Source: Deltaproteobacteria bacterium
GTDB lineage: Bacteria; Myxococcota_A; Polyangia; HGW-17; SLPX01
Assembly (NCBI GenBank): GCA_021162935.1
Contig: JAGGXR010000159.1
Span: 1-58,750, forward strand
DNA length: 58,750 bases
Reading direction: 5' to 3'
Position numbers and translations under genes: made by a program
Shown: one piece after another, positions 50,850 to 58,750 of the stretch
Numbering within the stretch: position 1 is the stretch's first letter
How the letters are laid out: each line of letters begins with the position of its first letter
The notes under the pieces: generated by a model
Told to the model about the DNA's origin: nothing
Seen by the model: only the letters and a program-made list of their open reading frames with translations
The model's database searches: none

Positions 50850-51278
50850 AAGCGATCGCCCAGGTCGTAACCACCCGTAGGCTTCAGGGGGGGCGAGCGT
50901 TGGAGGCTCGCTTTCGACGCGCAGGATGGCAGATGCGCAGAGTATTTCGTCGTCATGGCCGAAGAACAGGCTCATTATTCAGAGTGGCTGCGGCTGTATG
51001 GTCGAAGGCGGGCCGATAGGTGACCAGATGGCCCAGTGGTTCCTCATGCTCTGTGTCCTGGCGCTGCTCAAACAACCCCAGAGTTGATTTCATAGCCTGC
51101 TACCAGCACAGAATTCATGATGGCAGAGGGTCTCCATGACCTTCTTACATGCGGCCTGTTTTCATGAGTTGCATGTAGGATAATGTAGGTTTATTGACTT
51201 CCTTGTCGCATGTTTGTATACTCTTTGTGTCGATACGTGCAATTCGAAGCGTCCGACCTTGGCGACATGGAGGCCTGT
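50850..51278. other. 429-bp intergenic region with hairpin and inverted repeat
   Basis: GCGAGC (50893-50898) and GCTCGC (50906-50911), followed by TTTC, form a weak terminator after the TPR-PEGA gene. TTACATGC (51145-51152) and GCATGTAG (51171-51178) form an inverted repeat about 20 bp upstream of the PilZ promoter and could be a regulator site. No gene was seen. Confidence 0.4.
51194..51222 (+). promoter_or_regulatory. Strong promoter for the PilZ gene
   Basis: TTGACT (51194-51199), a 17-base spacer and TATACT (51217-51222), each a 5/6 match. The start near 51229 gives a 50-base leader. Confidence 0.75.
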
Positions 51279-51647
51279 ATGAACGAACGCACCGGACAAC
51301 TGGAACGACGTGGTGATCTCCGATTCGACGCGGTCTTTTCAGTGGTGGTCAGCAGTGAAGAGTTCGGGAAAATGAAGTGTATGGCTCGCAACATTTCGAA
51401 TCGCGGCATGTTCATCGAGGCCAGAGACGTTTTGCCGCTTGGCACCGAAGTTCGGGTCCATTTTCTCATGGACGCGGGTCAGGGTGAGATCGTGGCTCGA
51501 GCCGTGATCAAGAACCACTATTTCTTGAGCTACTCAGGGCAGGGTCGTCTCCGCCGATTGGTGGGCATGGGCCTTCGTTTCGTCGAGTTCGAGCAGGGCG
51601 ACAATGACTACGAACAGGCCATGAACCGATACCGTGTCCTGCACTGA
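51279..51647 (+). CDS. PilZ-domain protein
   Basis: This 122-residue protein is one PilZ domain, which binds cyclic di-GMP. The arginine-rich start E-R-R-G-D-L-R-F and the N-x-S-x-x-G motif (A-R-N-I-S-N-R-G-M-F-I) are both present, and the rest follows the beta-barrel pattern to V-G-M-G-L-R-F-V. GGAGG lies 5-6 bases before ATG 51279; an ATG at 51267 is a weaker choice. It is monocistronic under a strong promoter, next to a DUF4388 gene, a domain class often found with PilZ in this group. Confidence 0.9.
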   Translation: MNERTGQLERRGDLRFDAVFSVVVSSEEFGKMKCMARNISNRGMFIEARDVLPLGTEVRVHFLMDAGQGEIVARAVIKNHYFLSYSGQGRLRRLVGMGLRFVEFEQGDNDYEQAMNRYRVLH

Positions 51648-51673
51648 TCAACGACCATCCAAAGGATGGAATA

Positions 51674-51720
51674 ATTGAAACAGGCGACGTGGCATGATTG
51701 AAACAAGGCGACATGCCATG
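51674..51720 (+). repeat. Two tandem 23/24-bp direct repeats at a promoter
   Basis: 51674-51696 and 51697-51720 are adjacent copies of ATTGAAACA(A)GGCGAC followed by RTGSCATG. The second contains the -35 box of the promoter below; the first carries a second TTGAAA. The arrangement is typical of a regulator binding upstream of RNA polymerase. A short hairpin, CCATCC/GGATGG, lies at 51657-51671. Confidence 0.75.
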
Positions 51721-51727
51721 GTACAAT
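51698..51727 (+). promoter_or_regulatory. Promoter for the DUF4388 gene
   Basis: TTGAAA (51698-51703), an 18-base spacer and TACAAT (51722-51727). The start near 51734 gives a leader of about 57 bases. Confidence 0.6.
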
Positions 51728-51790
51728 GCGTTGCGTCAGCCGTTTTCGTTGTAGAGACCGTCTCCAAGCGGGACCTGGTCTCGGAGCGAT

Positions 51791-53086
51791 ATGATGCCCA
51801 AGCACTGGTCTGTTGAAATCGACGACAAAGGCCGCGTGGTGCCCTTGGACCGCCGGGCAAAGAAGCACCTCGGCCTGCGACAGGGGACGTGGAAGGTCAT
51901 TCCGTCTCCCGAAACCCTTGTCATTCTTCAGCGGATCGACGAGGAAACATCGCAGGTCGGCCAAGACAGCGGTCTGGGGTCTATTGGAACGGTTTCCCTC
52001 ACAGGTGCGATTCAGGAGGCGAACGATGTGGTGGACATCATCAATTTCATCGATGGAAACAAGAAAACCGGCGTCCTGGTGGTGCTCAACGGACCAGTGA
52101 AGAAGACCATCTTTTTTCAGCGCGGCGATGTCCGCATGGCCGCTTCCAATCAGCCGGAAGACCGCCTCGGTGCCGTCCTGTACCGATATGGGTTGGTGAC
52201 TCAGGAGCAGATCTCCTCGGCGCTGGATCGCAGCAAAGGAAAAAAGTTGGGGCAGCAATTCGTCGAGGACGGCGTGCTGACCGTTCCTCAGCTCTACAAC
52301 AGCATTAAGAAGCAGATCGAGGACGTGTTCTACAGCGTTCTTCTCGTCCATCATGGACTCTTTTACTTTTACACGATCAAGGACCAGACCGCCTTTCCCG
52401 TCGCCCTGAACATGTCCACCCGGGCGCTGTTGATGGAAGGTGTCCGTCGCATCGACGAGCTGAGCTATTTTCAGGAAAAAATTCCCGATCCGAACACGGT
52501 GGTCCAGATCTGTCCCGAAACGCCACCTAAGAAATTGGACGAGCGTGAAGCGGATCTCTACTGTCTCATCGACGGACATCGGACCGTCGGAGACCTCGCC
52601 CGGGAGAGCCAACTCGGACTCTTCGAGACCACCAAAGTCGTTTTTCAACTCCTCCAGCTCAAATATGTCAACCTGCGGCCTCAGGCGGAAGCAGTTCGCG
52701 GCCTGCAGCCGCATGCTTCGGCCGAAGCCCTGTCTGCGGTCATTGAAACATTTAATCAGGTGTACAAAAAAATTGCGAACACCGTCGTGGCCAAAGGGCA
52801 GGGTGATCAGTTCGTGTCCAGTCTGCGCTCGTTTTTCGCAACGGGCACCGGGTATGCAGAACTCTTCCATGATGTCGATGTCTCGCAGGATGGATCTTTG
52901 CCGGGAGATACGATTCTGGCCAACCTGGACCGGGTTTCTCCAACCACGAGGACCGACTACCTCTACGAGGCCCTCAACGAGTTGCTGTTCTTCGAAATGT
53001 TCACCGCGGGTCAGTCCCTCAACCCCAAGGATGAACGTCAGCTCCACGATCGTCTCAATGAGATCTTTGCGACGATTGATTCCTGA
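51791..53086 (+). CDS. DUF4388 domain protein
   Basis: This 431-residue protein begins with W-S-V-E-I-D-D-K-G-R-V-V-P-L, an AbrB-like or beta-rich segment (about 1-50), followed by a DUF4388/PATAN domain (about 70-230) with K-K-T-G-V-L-V-V-L-N-G and I-F-F-Q-R-G-D-V-R-M-A. The second half (about 260-431) is helical, with a winged-helix-like D-G-H-R-T-V-G-D-L-A. Such proteins occur in myxobacterial signalling clusters; the biochemical role is not established. GGAG lies 5-8 bases before two adjacent ATGs. It converges with the histidine kinase gene 80 bp away. Confidence 0.85.
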   Translation: MMPKHWSVEIDDKGRVVPLDRRAKKHLGLRQGTWKVIPSPETLVILQRIDEETSQVGQDSGLGSIGTVSLTGAIQEANDVVDIINFIDGNKKTGVLVVLNGPVKKTIFFQRGDVRMAASNQPEDRLGAVLYRYGLVTQEQISSALDRSKGKKLGQQFVEDGVLTVPQLYNSIKKQIEDVFYSVLLVHHGLFYFYTIKDQTAFPVALNMSTRALLMEGVRRIDELSYFQEKIPDPNTVVQICPETPPKKLDEREADLYCLIDGHRTVGDLARESQLGLFETTKVVFQLLQLKYVNLRPQAEAVRGLQPHASAEALSAVIETFNQVYKKIANTVVAKGQGDQFVSSLRSFFATGTGYAELFHDVDVSQDGSLPGDTILANLDRVSPTTRTDYLYEALNELLFFEMFTAGQSLNPKDERQLHDRLNEIFATIDS

Positions 53087-53166
53087 AGTTTTGATGCGTT
53101 CGTTGGATTCGAGGCGCCTTCTGTGCCGGTCGAGGCAGCGGTAGCCGCGCTCCGATTCCAGGAGCA

Positions 53167-54381
53167 TCACTCACAGACGAGCGGCAACTTCAACAACACC
53201 TGGGTTCCTCGGCCTGGCTCGGAATGGACCATGACCTCGCCGTGACACTGCTTCGCCCTGACCTCCATGTTTGCAATGCCGAAATGCCCCTGCCTCCTGA
53301 CAGCGGGATCAAATCCCTTGCCGTCGTCTGAAATAGTCAGGGACACCCCTTCGGCTTCGAGAGACAGACGAACCGACACGTGTGCCGCTTCGGCGTGTCG
53401 GACCACATTTGCCAGGGCCTCCTGGAGAATCCGAAAGCAGCACCAACTCACATCAGGAGAGACAGAAGGACTGATACCCGTGGTCTGCCAGGTCAGCTCG
53501 ACGCGATTACGATCCGACCAGGAGCGGCAGTACGTATCGAGCGTATCCGTCAGATCGAAGTTGTCCCGCATCAGAGAAACAGCGCCACGCAACTCTTCGA
53601 TGCCTTCTTGTGCCGCCTGCTTGATTTCGCCCAGTTCTTCTGAAAGCCCCACAGGATCTCCAGCCTCCCCACCCACGATTTTGGCCTGAAGGTACTCGGC
53701 CTGAAACAGGAGGCCCGACAGCACCGAGCCCAGTCCGTCGTGCAGCTCTCGGGCAATGCGGCTGCGTTCACTGGCCACGGCGGAGGTGCGTTCTACGTCT
53801 TGCAGACGCACGAGGTTTCTCAAGTACGACTGCTGTTTCTGATCCATATAGACGACCACGAGGACGATCACCGAGTTGAGTCCCGAGTTCCACAGGAGCA
53901 GGAGGAGATCCCGTTGTGCCACCTGCGTGCCCAAGATCTGCTGAATCTTTGCGAGAATGGGCAGAGTCAGAAGGGGCGGCAAGATGGCAAGGGGCGAGGG
54001 GAAGAGCATGGCGAAGAAGACCGTGTAGAGCAGTTGACCCTGCATCACCGGACTGTGTAGGCCTCCTGTCTTGCCCATAAGATAGACGAGCGCGAGTAGG
54101 TCCATGCACAAGGAAATGAACACAATCGGCCGAGCGAATCGCGAGTTCACCAAAGTATAGGCCACCACGTGCCAGGTCAGAAGGAAGAGGTAGGCGTAGA
54201 GTCCCGTCGGTAGGCTGACACCCAATTCACGGCTCCAGGCCGGTACGAGGATCACTGCCAACGCCAGGGCGTCAAACAGAAGCCGAGAAAAAAAGAGGGC
54301 GCGGGCTCGCTCTTCAAACCGTTCCCGCCCCGCTTCGCCGTCCAGCGGCGGCTGTCGGGCCGAAAAAAAGCTGTCCGCCAT
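53167..54381 (-). CDS. NarL-type sensor histidine kinase
   Basis: This 404-residue protein has five to six membrane helices (about 30-180) without a large extracytoplasmic domain. A HisKA_3 dimerisation domain follows with phospho-acceptor His214 in SRIARELHDGLGS, then an HATPase domain with E-A-L-A-N-V-V-R-H-A, D-D-G-K-G-F-D and G-x-G-T motifs. This class normally phosphorylates NarL/FixJ-type regulators; none is next to it. The many helices suggest sensing within the membrane. AAAGGA lies 7 bases before the ATG. It diverges from the MopE-type gene. Confidence 0.92.
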   Translation of the reverse strand: MADSFFSARQPPLDGEAGRERFEERARALFFSRLLFDALALAVILVPAWSRELGVSLPTGLYAYLFLLTWHVVAYTLVNSRFARPIVFISLCMDLLALVYLMGKTGGLHSPVMQGQLLYTVFFAMLFPSPLAILPPLLTLPILAKIQQILGTQVAQRDLLLLLWNSGLNSVIVLVVVYMDQKQQSYLRNLVRLQDVERTSAVASERSRIARELHDGLGSVLSGLLFQAEYLQAKIVGGEAGDPVGLSEELGEIKQAAQEGIEELRGAVSLMRDNFDLTDTLDTYCRSWSDRNRVELTWQTTGISPSVSPDVSWCCFRILQEALANVVRHAEAAHVSVRLSLEAEGVSLTISDDGKGFDPAVRRQGHFGIANMEVRAKQCHGEVMVHSEPGRGTQVLLKLPLVCE

Positions 54382-54511
54382 ACGATTCCTTTCAGGCCCG
54401 GCAAGATGGACGCCGAGACGACGACCCAGGACACCTTTCCGAGAACGAAAGCACCATCAGGCCAAAGAGACGTGCAAACAGGGCATCTGCCTCTGGCCTT
54501 TGCTTCGTTCA

Positions 54512-54520
54512 TGTTATAAT
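54512..54520 (+). promoter_or_regulatory. Extended -10 promoter for the MopE-type operon
   Basis: TG at 54512-54513, one base, then a perfect TATAAT at 54515-54520. There is no -35 match, which extended -10 promoters do not need. The leader to ATG 54607 is about 80 bases. Confidence 0.6.
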
Positions 54521-54606
54521 CTGGAGATGTTCCGTCTGTCAAAGAGGTGGGGACGAGAGGAACCGACGAGGACGACGAGGACAGGAAAGACAGGAGCGAT
54601 TCGATC

Positions 54607-56376
54607 ATGGAAGAAACCAGACATTCCGGAAGCCCAGGCCGAAGCGGCTTCATGGTGCTGCTTGCCAGCCAAAGTCTTGCACTGCTGTTCATGGTTGGGT
54701 TGTCGGGTGGCTGCAGCCTCAACAAGTATGAGCAGGTGCACGTGGACCTGGCCGATGGGTCTGTGGCTGGCGTCGATGCTTGTGTGCCAGATCTCCTCGG
54801 TGAACGATGTGACGGCGTGGACAACGACTGCGACGGCCTCATCGATGACGATGATCCGGATGTGTGGCACCAAACCCAATCGGACCCGTTCAACTGCGGC
54901 GGCTGCGGCGAAGTCTGCAAGCTCGACCATGTCTCCATCCACGGCTGCAGGGAAGGAGCCTGTACGGTGGAAGCCTGCGAGCCTGGTTATGCAGACCTGA
55001 ACCACCTGGATGGTGACGGATGCGAATCCGATTGCATCCCGACGTCGAGCTACGACTACTGCGACGGCATCGACAACAACTGCGACGGGAAGACCGACGA
55101 GGACTTCGATTTGGACAATGACGTCCATAACTGCGGCCAATGTGACTTCAGTTGCGCTGTGCAGTTCGCTGACCCATCGGTGGCCTCATTCCACTGCAAT
55201 CAGGGACAATGCCAGGTCGCCGTTTGCCAGCCTGGGTACCATGATATCGACGGCTATGTCGACGATGGGTGTGAGTATTACTGCGTCCAGGACGCCCCAA
55301 AAGAACTGTGCGACGGCCGGGACAACGATTGCAACGGCCTGACCGACGACAGCCCACAAGATGCTCCTACTTGTAATCAGCAGGGCGTCTGCGCGGGCAC
55401 TCAGCCGACCTGTACACTCGCTGGATATTGGGACTGCGATTACCCCGCCAATGCCACCGCCCGGGGAGAGGTCTACGAATCCCCTGAAACGTCGGCATCG
55501 GGCTGCGACGGCAAAGACAACGACTGCGACGGCCAGACCGACGAGGGGTTTAACGTGGGTCAACCGTGCTATGCGGGTCAGGGTGTGTGTCGCGCCCAGG
55601 GTCAGTACCAGTGCAACAGTGCACAGACCGACACCGAGTGTAGCGCCACGCCGAACACGAACAATGCCACTGCAGAGGTCTGCGACGGGCAAGACAATGA
55701 CTGCGACGGCCAGGTCGATGAACTCGTGCCGGGCAGCAGCGACGTGTCCAGCTTCGGTTCCTTCGTCTACGTGTCATCGGGCAACTTCACCATCTTTGCG
55801 TATGAGGCGAGCCGGCCCAGTGCATCCTCTACCGATGAGGGGTTCGGCGACAACGCAGTAGCCTGTTCCGTGCCCGGCAGGCTGCCCTGGTCGAACATTG
55901 CGGTTCTGGATCTGGACACGTCGGGTGACGTGGAGGTCCGAGCCGTCTGTAAACGGCTCGGGAGCGGCTGGGATCTCTGCACCCAGACCCAGTGGTATCA
56001 GGCCTGTGCCGGCGGATCGAGTCAGAAATTTCCGTATGGCAATACGTATCAGGCCAACACGTGCAACGGTTATGACTATGGGGTCAACCACAACTCCGTG
56101 GGGCCGGTCACGACGGGCCACCTGAGCGGATGTGCCAGACACTTTACCGGGACCAATGGAGGCAATGTGTTCGACATGAGCGGAAATCTCAAAGAATGGG
56201 TTTGGGTCAGCGGCACGAACTACGAGGTTCGAGGAGGTGCGTACAACAACGTGAGCTACGATGGGGCTGCGCCTGGTCTCCAATGTGACGGCACCTCGCC
56301 GATGCCGGCCGATACCGAGGTGCATCTGCCCTCCATCGGTTTTCGTTGCTGCTATTCGGGGAACCTTTTTCAATAG
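54607..56376 (+). CDS. MopE-repeat lipoprotein with C-terminal FGE-like domain
   Basis: This 589-residue protein has a lipoprotein signal (L-S-G-G-C, acylated Cys at 36). About seven Cys/Asp repeats, C-D-G-x-D-N-D-C-D-G-x-x-D, cover residues 60-370, alternating with C-x-x-C-G-x-C segments as in MopE-type copper and calcium proteins. The last 190 residues resemble the formylglycine-generating-enzyme/sulfatase-modifying fold: LCTQTQWYQACAGG, F-P-Y-G-N-T-Y, F-D-M-S-G-N-L-K-E-W-V-W, V-R-G-G-A-Y and S-I-G-F-R-C-C. In many relatives this domain is a binding fold without the oxidase activity. AGGAG lies about 8 bases before the ATG. The VWA/MopE gene follows 19 bp later. Confidence 0.85.
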   Translation: MEETRHSGSPGRSGFMVLLASQSLALLFMVGLSGGCSLNKYEQVHVDLADGSVAGVDACVPDLLGERCDGVDNDCDGLIDDDDPDVWHQTQSDPFNCGGCGEVCKLDHVSIHGCREGACTVEACEPGYADLNHLDGDGCESDCIPTSSYDYCDGIDNNCDGKTDEDFDLDNDVHNCGQCDFSCAVQFADPSVASFHCNQGQCQVAVCQPGYHDIDGYVDDGCEYYCVQDAPKELCDGRDNDCNGLTDDSPQDAPTCNQQGVCAGTQPTCTLAGYWDCDYPANATARGEVYESPETSASGCDGKDNDCDGQTDEGFNVGQPCYAGQGVCRAQGQYQCNSAQTDTECSATPNTNNATAEVCDGQDNDCDGQVDELVPGSSDVSSFGSFVYVSSGNFTIFAYEASRPSASSTDEGFGDNAVACSVPGRLPWSNIAVLDLDTSGDVEVRAVCKRLGSGWDLCTQTQWYQACAGGSSQKFPYGNTYQANTCNGYDYGVNHNSVGPVTTGHLSGCARHFTGTNGGNVFDMSGNLKEWVWVSGTNYEVRGGAYNNVSYDGAAPGLQCDGTSPMPADTEVHLPSIGFRCCYSGNLFQ

Positions 56377-56395
56377 GGAGCATCCGGAGGATCCA

Positions 56396-58750
56396 ATGAA
56401 AACGACAAACCACTTCATCCTTTGTTCGATCATGTTTTTTGGTGTCACGAGCATCGTCGGGCAGACCGCATCTGCCCAGCCGGTCAAGCCGAACATCCTG
56501 ATCATCTTCGACACGTCCGGCAGCATGTTGTCGAGCAGCTGCGACGGCCAGATGGCTCCAGTTGGTGACGACAACGACGGACAGGGTTCCAGGATCTACA
56601 ATCTTAAGGAGGCCATGCGCGAGGCCCTCTACTATGCGGGCGTGGACGAAGCCAACTTCGGGCTCATGCGGTTTCCTCAAATGGAAAACGCCTGCCACCT
56701 GGACTCGTGTAACTTCGGAACTTACACGGCTGGCTACTACCAAGTGGTGGCTTCCCAACAGGGCGGTGACAACGATCACACCGGATGCAAGTTGAGCCAG
56801 GATTCCAACCAAACCACCTACGGTACCTGGTTCGACAACAGCATCGCCGAGGCCATCGTGGTGCCCGTGACCAAACCGGCAGCGGGACTCGACCCGTCGG
56901 GGCCGAACGACTTCGACCCTCAAGATGGAAACCTGCTGGCGATTTTCCCCTGGCTGAATCAGCACAGTCATTGTCAGAACAATGCCATCGACGATCCTGA
57001 AATCCAGGGCATTCCACAGCAATGGACTCCCCTGGGCAGAAGTTTGTTCTACGCCCGGCTCTACTTCGACAATTACGTGATTCCCCACGAGAGCAGCAGC
57101 GTCCTGCCCTGCCGCAATAACGTGATCATCCTGGTGACCGACGGCGGAGAAAGTTGTGACAGCACCCTTTCAAGTCTGAACCACGAACCAACGACCCTGT
57201 CGGATTGCAACGGAGGAACCGAATTCAACCCGATTCGGCAGGCCTGCCTTGGCTTCGTGCCCAATCCACCCAGCCATCGTTATCCGATCCGCACGTACGT
57301 TTTGACTCAAACCGGCATCACCGGGAACAACGACCGCATCGCCCTGGCAGGCGGCACCGGTTCCGCATGGCGGGCGGATTTTACCCATCAGGACGAGGTC
57401 AAGGTCGCCCTGCTCGCCATCATTGCCGATGCTGTCCCGTCGGGCGAGACCTGCAACGGCATCGACGACAACTGCAACGGTCTCACGGACGAAGGCGTCA
57501 AAAATCAATGCAGCACCTTTCCGCAGTGGTGCGCCGTGGAGCAATGCAACAACATCGACGACGACTGCGATGGTCAAACCGACGAGGGCCTTCCTCTCAA
57601 TGCCTGTGGTGGCCCCTGTGGAGCCCCAGTTCCACAGGAGGTCTGTAGCGGAGTCGACGATGATTGCGATGGCCTCGTGGACACGAACGACCCAGACTAC
57701 TTCACCGGCCCCGATGCCAGTTGTCCCTGCGAAGTGGAGGTCTGTGACGGCATCGACAACGACTGCGACGGCCAGAGCGATGCCGCGGACTCAGACTACC
57801 AGGTGCCCGCGGGATCCTGCGGCGGCGTGCCCAACGTGGGAGAATGCCACCCGGGTCATTGGGTTTGCGGTCCGAATCCGGACAACAACAACCAGGTGGA
57901 GGAGCATTGCGAAGATGTCGTCGGGGCCACCCCAGAAATCTGCAATGGGCTCGACGACGACTGCAACGGCGTGCCGGACGACGTGACGTACAATCCATCG
58001 CAATGCACGGTCCCGGACTGCACCAACGGGTGCTGTGAGGGCCACTGGGAGTGTCAGAACGGGCAGGACGTTTGTGTCCCGGATGCGGTCGGGACCGAAG
58101 AGATCTGCAACGGCCTGGATGATAACTGCGACGGTCGCATCGACGAAGGGGCGAGTTGCCAGGTTCCCTACGTCTGCTTCTACGGGGCCTGCGTGGAACG
58201 AATCCCTCCCGATGGTTGCCAGAACGGCCAACTTCCCATCGACGGACTGTGCCTCGACAATCCCTGCGTGGCCGCCCACTGCGATTCAGGATTTGTCTGT
58301 GACCTGCAGAACGGAGACGCCACGAATGACTATTGTTACGATCCATGCACCCAGATGAGCTGCAACCCGGGGGACACCTGCGACGTGGTCTGTGACGACA
58401 ACGGCTGTCGGGGTGACTGCGTGGCGAACGACTGCTACCTCGATCCCACCATATGCAGCGACGGCCAGATCTGCAAAGGCGGTCACTGCATCGACGACGC
58501 CTGTTTCGGCAGCGGTGCGATGGATTGTGGAAATCAGGCCTGTCGCGATGGAGCCTGCGTTGACACCTGCGTGGATGTGCAGTGCGGAGAGAACCAGCAA
58601 TGCATCGACGGCGAATGCCAGGGCATGGATTGCGACAGTTCCAAGTGCCCGCCGGGTCGGGTCTGCGTCCAGGGCCAATGTGCTCAGGATCCCTGCGGTG
58701 GAGTCATGTGTGGGTCGGGTCGGGTTTGCCGTCATGGCTCCTGTATCGAC
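56396..58750 (+). CDS. VWA / MopE-repeat protein, 3' end outside the window
   Basis: The frame is open for 785 codons to the window edge. It has a signal peptide (T-A-S-A-Q), then a von Willebrand A domain (about 30-350) with metal-site D-T-S-G-S-M and I-L-V-T-D-G-G-E. About seven Asp/Cys repeats follow (C-N-G-I-D-D-N-C-N-G-L-T-D-E), then Cys-rich EB-type units (C-x-x-G-x-C-x-x-x-x-C) from about residue 600 on. CGGAGG precedes the ATG by 5 bases, and it follows the MopE/FGE gene by 19 bp, so they form one operon. The plan matches the protein at 39316; a MYXO-CTERM-like end can be expected beyond the window. Confidence 0.88.
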   Translation, partial: MKTTNHFILCSIMFFGVTSIVGQTASAQPVKPNILIIFDTSGSMLSSSCDGQMAPVGDDNDGQGSRIYNLKEAMREALYYAGVDEANFGLMRFPQMENACHLDSCNFGTYTAGYYQVVASQQGGDNDHTGCKLSQDSNQTTYGTWFDNSIAEAIVVPVTKPAAGLDPSGPNDFDPQDGNLLAIFPWLNQHSHCQNNAIDDPEIQGIPQQWTPLGRSLFYARLYFDNYVIPHESSSVLPCRNNVIILVTDGGESCDSTLSSLNHEPTTLSDCNGGTEFNPIRQACLGFVPNPPSHRYPIRTYVLTQTGITGNNDRIALAGGTGSAWRADFTHQDEVKVALLAIIADAVPSGETCNGIDDNCNGLTDEGVKNQCSTFPQWCAVEQCNNIDDDCDGQTDEGLPLNACGGPCGAPVPQEVCSGVDDDCDGLVDTNDPDYFTGPDASCPCEVEVCDGIDNDCDGQSDAADSDYQVPAGSCGGVPNVGECHPGHWVCGPNPDNNNQVEEHCEDVVGATPEICNGLDDDCNGVPDDVTYNPSQCTVPDCTNGCCEGHWECQNGQDVCVPDAVGTEEICNGLDDNCDGRIDEGASCQVPYVCFYGACVERIPPDGCQNGQLPIDGLCLDNPCVAAHCDSGFVCDLQNGDATNDYCYDPCTQMSCNPGDTCDVVCDDNGCRGDCVANDCYLDPTICSDGQICKGGHCIDDACFGSGAMDCGNQACRDGACVDTCVDVQCGENQQCIDGECQGMDCDSSKCPPGRVCVQGQCAQDPCGGVMCGSGRVCRHGSCID

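Noticed and set aside
51608-53170. 520-codon leftward frame opposite the DUF4388 gene
   Set aside because: The rightward frame has a promoter, ribosome site and family motifs; the leftward one has none.
1-58750. CRISPR array
   Set aside because: All tandem repeats seen are in coding frame or occur only twice; none has regular unique spacers.

Overview
The window (about 60% GC) looks like the chromosome of a myxobacterium-like bacterium (Myxococcota or a close deltaproteobacterial relative). This is inferred from gene content: two proteins with a MYXO-CTERM-like tail (Cys-Gly-Cys, one membrane helix, Arg cluster), many lipoproteins with Cys-rich or Asp-rich calcium-type repeats (D-N-D-C-D-G / D-N-D-G-D-G), FG-GAP, kelch and RCC1 propellers, TPR-PEGA proteins, a Ser/Thr kinase with a C-terminal membrane anchor, two DUF4388 proteins, and RNase Y with ZapA.

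Layout. 1-3.2 kb: end of a helix-turn-helix gene, then rny and zapA (both -). 3.3-9.6 kb: two large secreted proteins (beta-helix and kelch, both -), separated and bordered by two copies of a 132-bp repeat; a transposase-like remnant, a small secreted protein and an esterase remnant lie between and beside them. 9.7-25.5 kb: queG (-), a TPR/PEGA protein, an FG-GAP lipoprotein, a PHA-synthase-like gene facing a phosphotransacylase-butyrate kinase fusion, then an operon of two lipoproteins and a degenerate alpha-2-macroglobulin-like protein. 25.6-32.3 kb: a DUF4388-DnaJ-TPR protein with a small membrane protein, a strong candidate 6S RNA with its own promoter and terminators, and two more secreted Asp-rich or FG-GAP proteins. 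32.3-39.2 kb: macro-domain protein, radical SAM protein, RCC1 lipoprotein, arylamine N-acetyltransferase, DUF4416 protein and gpsA; a second repeat pair (about 98 bp) lies here. 39.3-47.6 kb: von Willebrand A protein, Cys-rich lipoprotein, lepB, Flp-type pilin, prepilin peptidase, a double phosphoribosyltransferase coupled to a lipoprotein, and a response regulator. 47.6-58.75 kb: Ser/Thr kinase, dksA, TPR/PEGA protein, PilZ, DUF4388 protein, histidine kinase, a MopE-type lipoprotein ending in a formylglycine-enzyme-like fold, and a VWA/MopE protein cut by the window end.

How the genes fit together. Most of the coding capacity goes to envelope and secreted surface proteins, with export and processing genes (lepB, prepilin peptidase) and small signalling proteins (PilZ, receiver domain, NarL-type kinase, DUF4388) between them. 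The housekeeping genes (rny, zapA, queG, gpsA, dksA, 6S RNA) are scattered singly. The observations most worth a second look are the Pta/Ptb-Buk fusion facing phaC, the 6S RNA candidate, the two pairs of dispersed repeats, and the MopE-FGE fusion. No tRNA, rRNA, CRISPR array or intact insertion sequence was seen.
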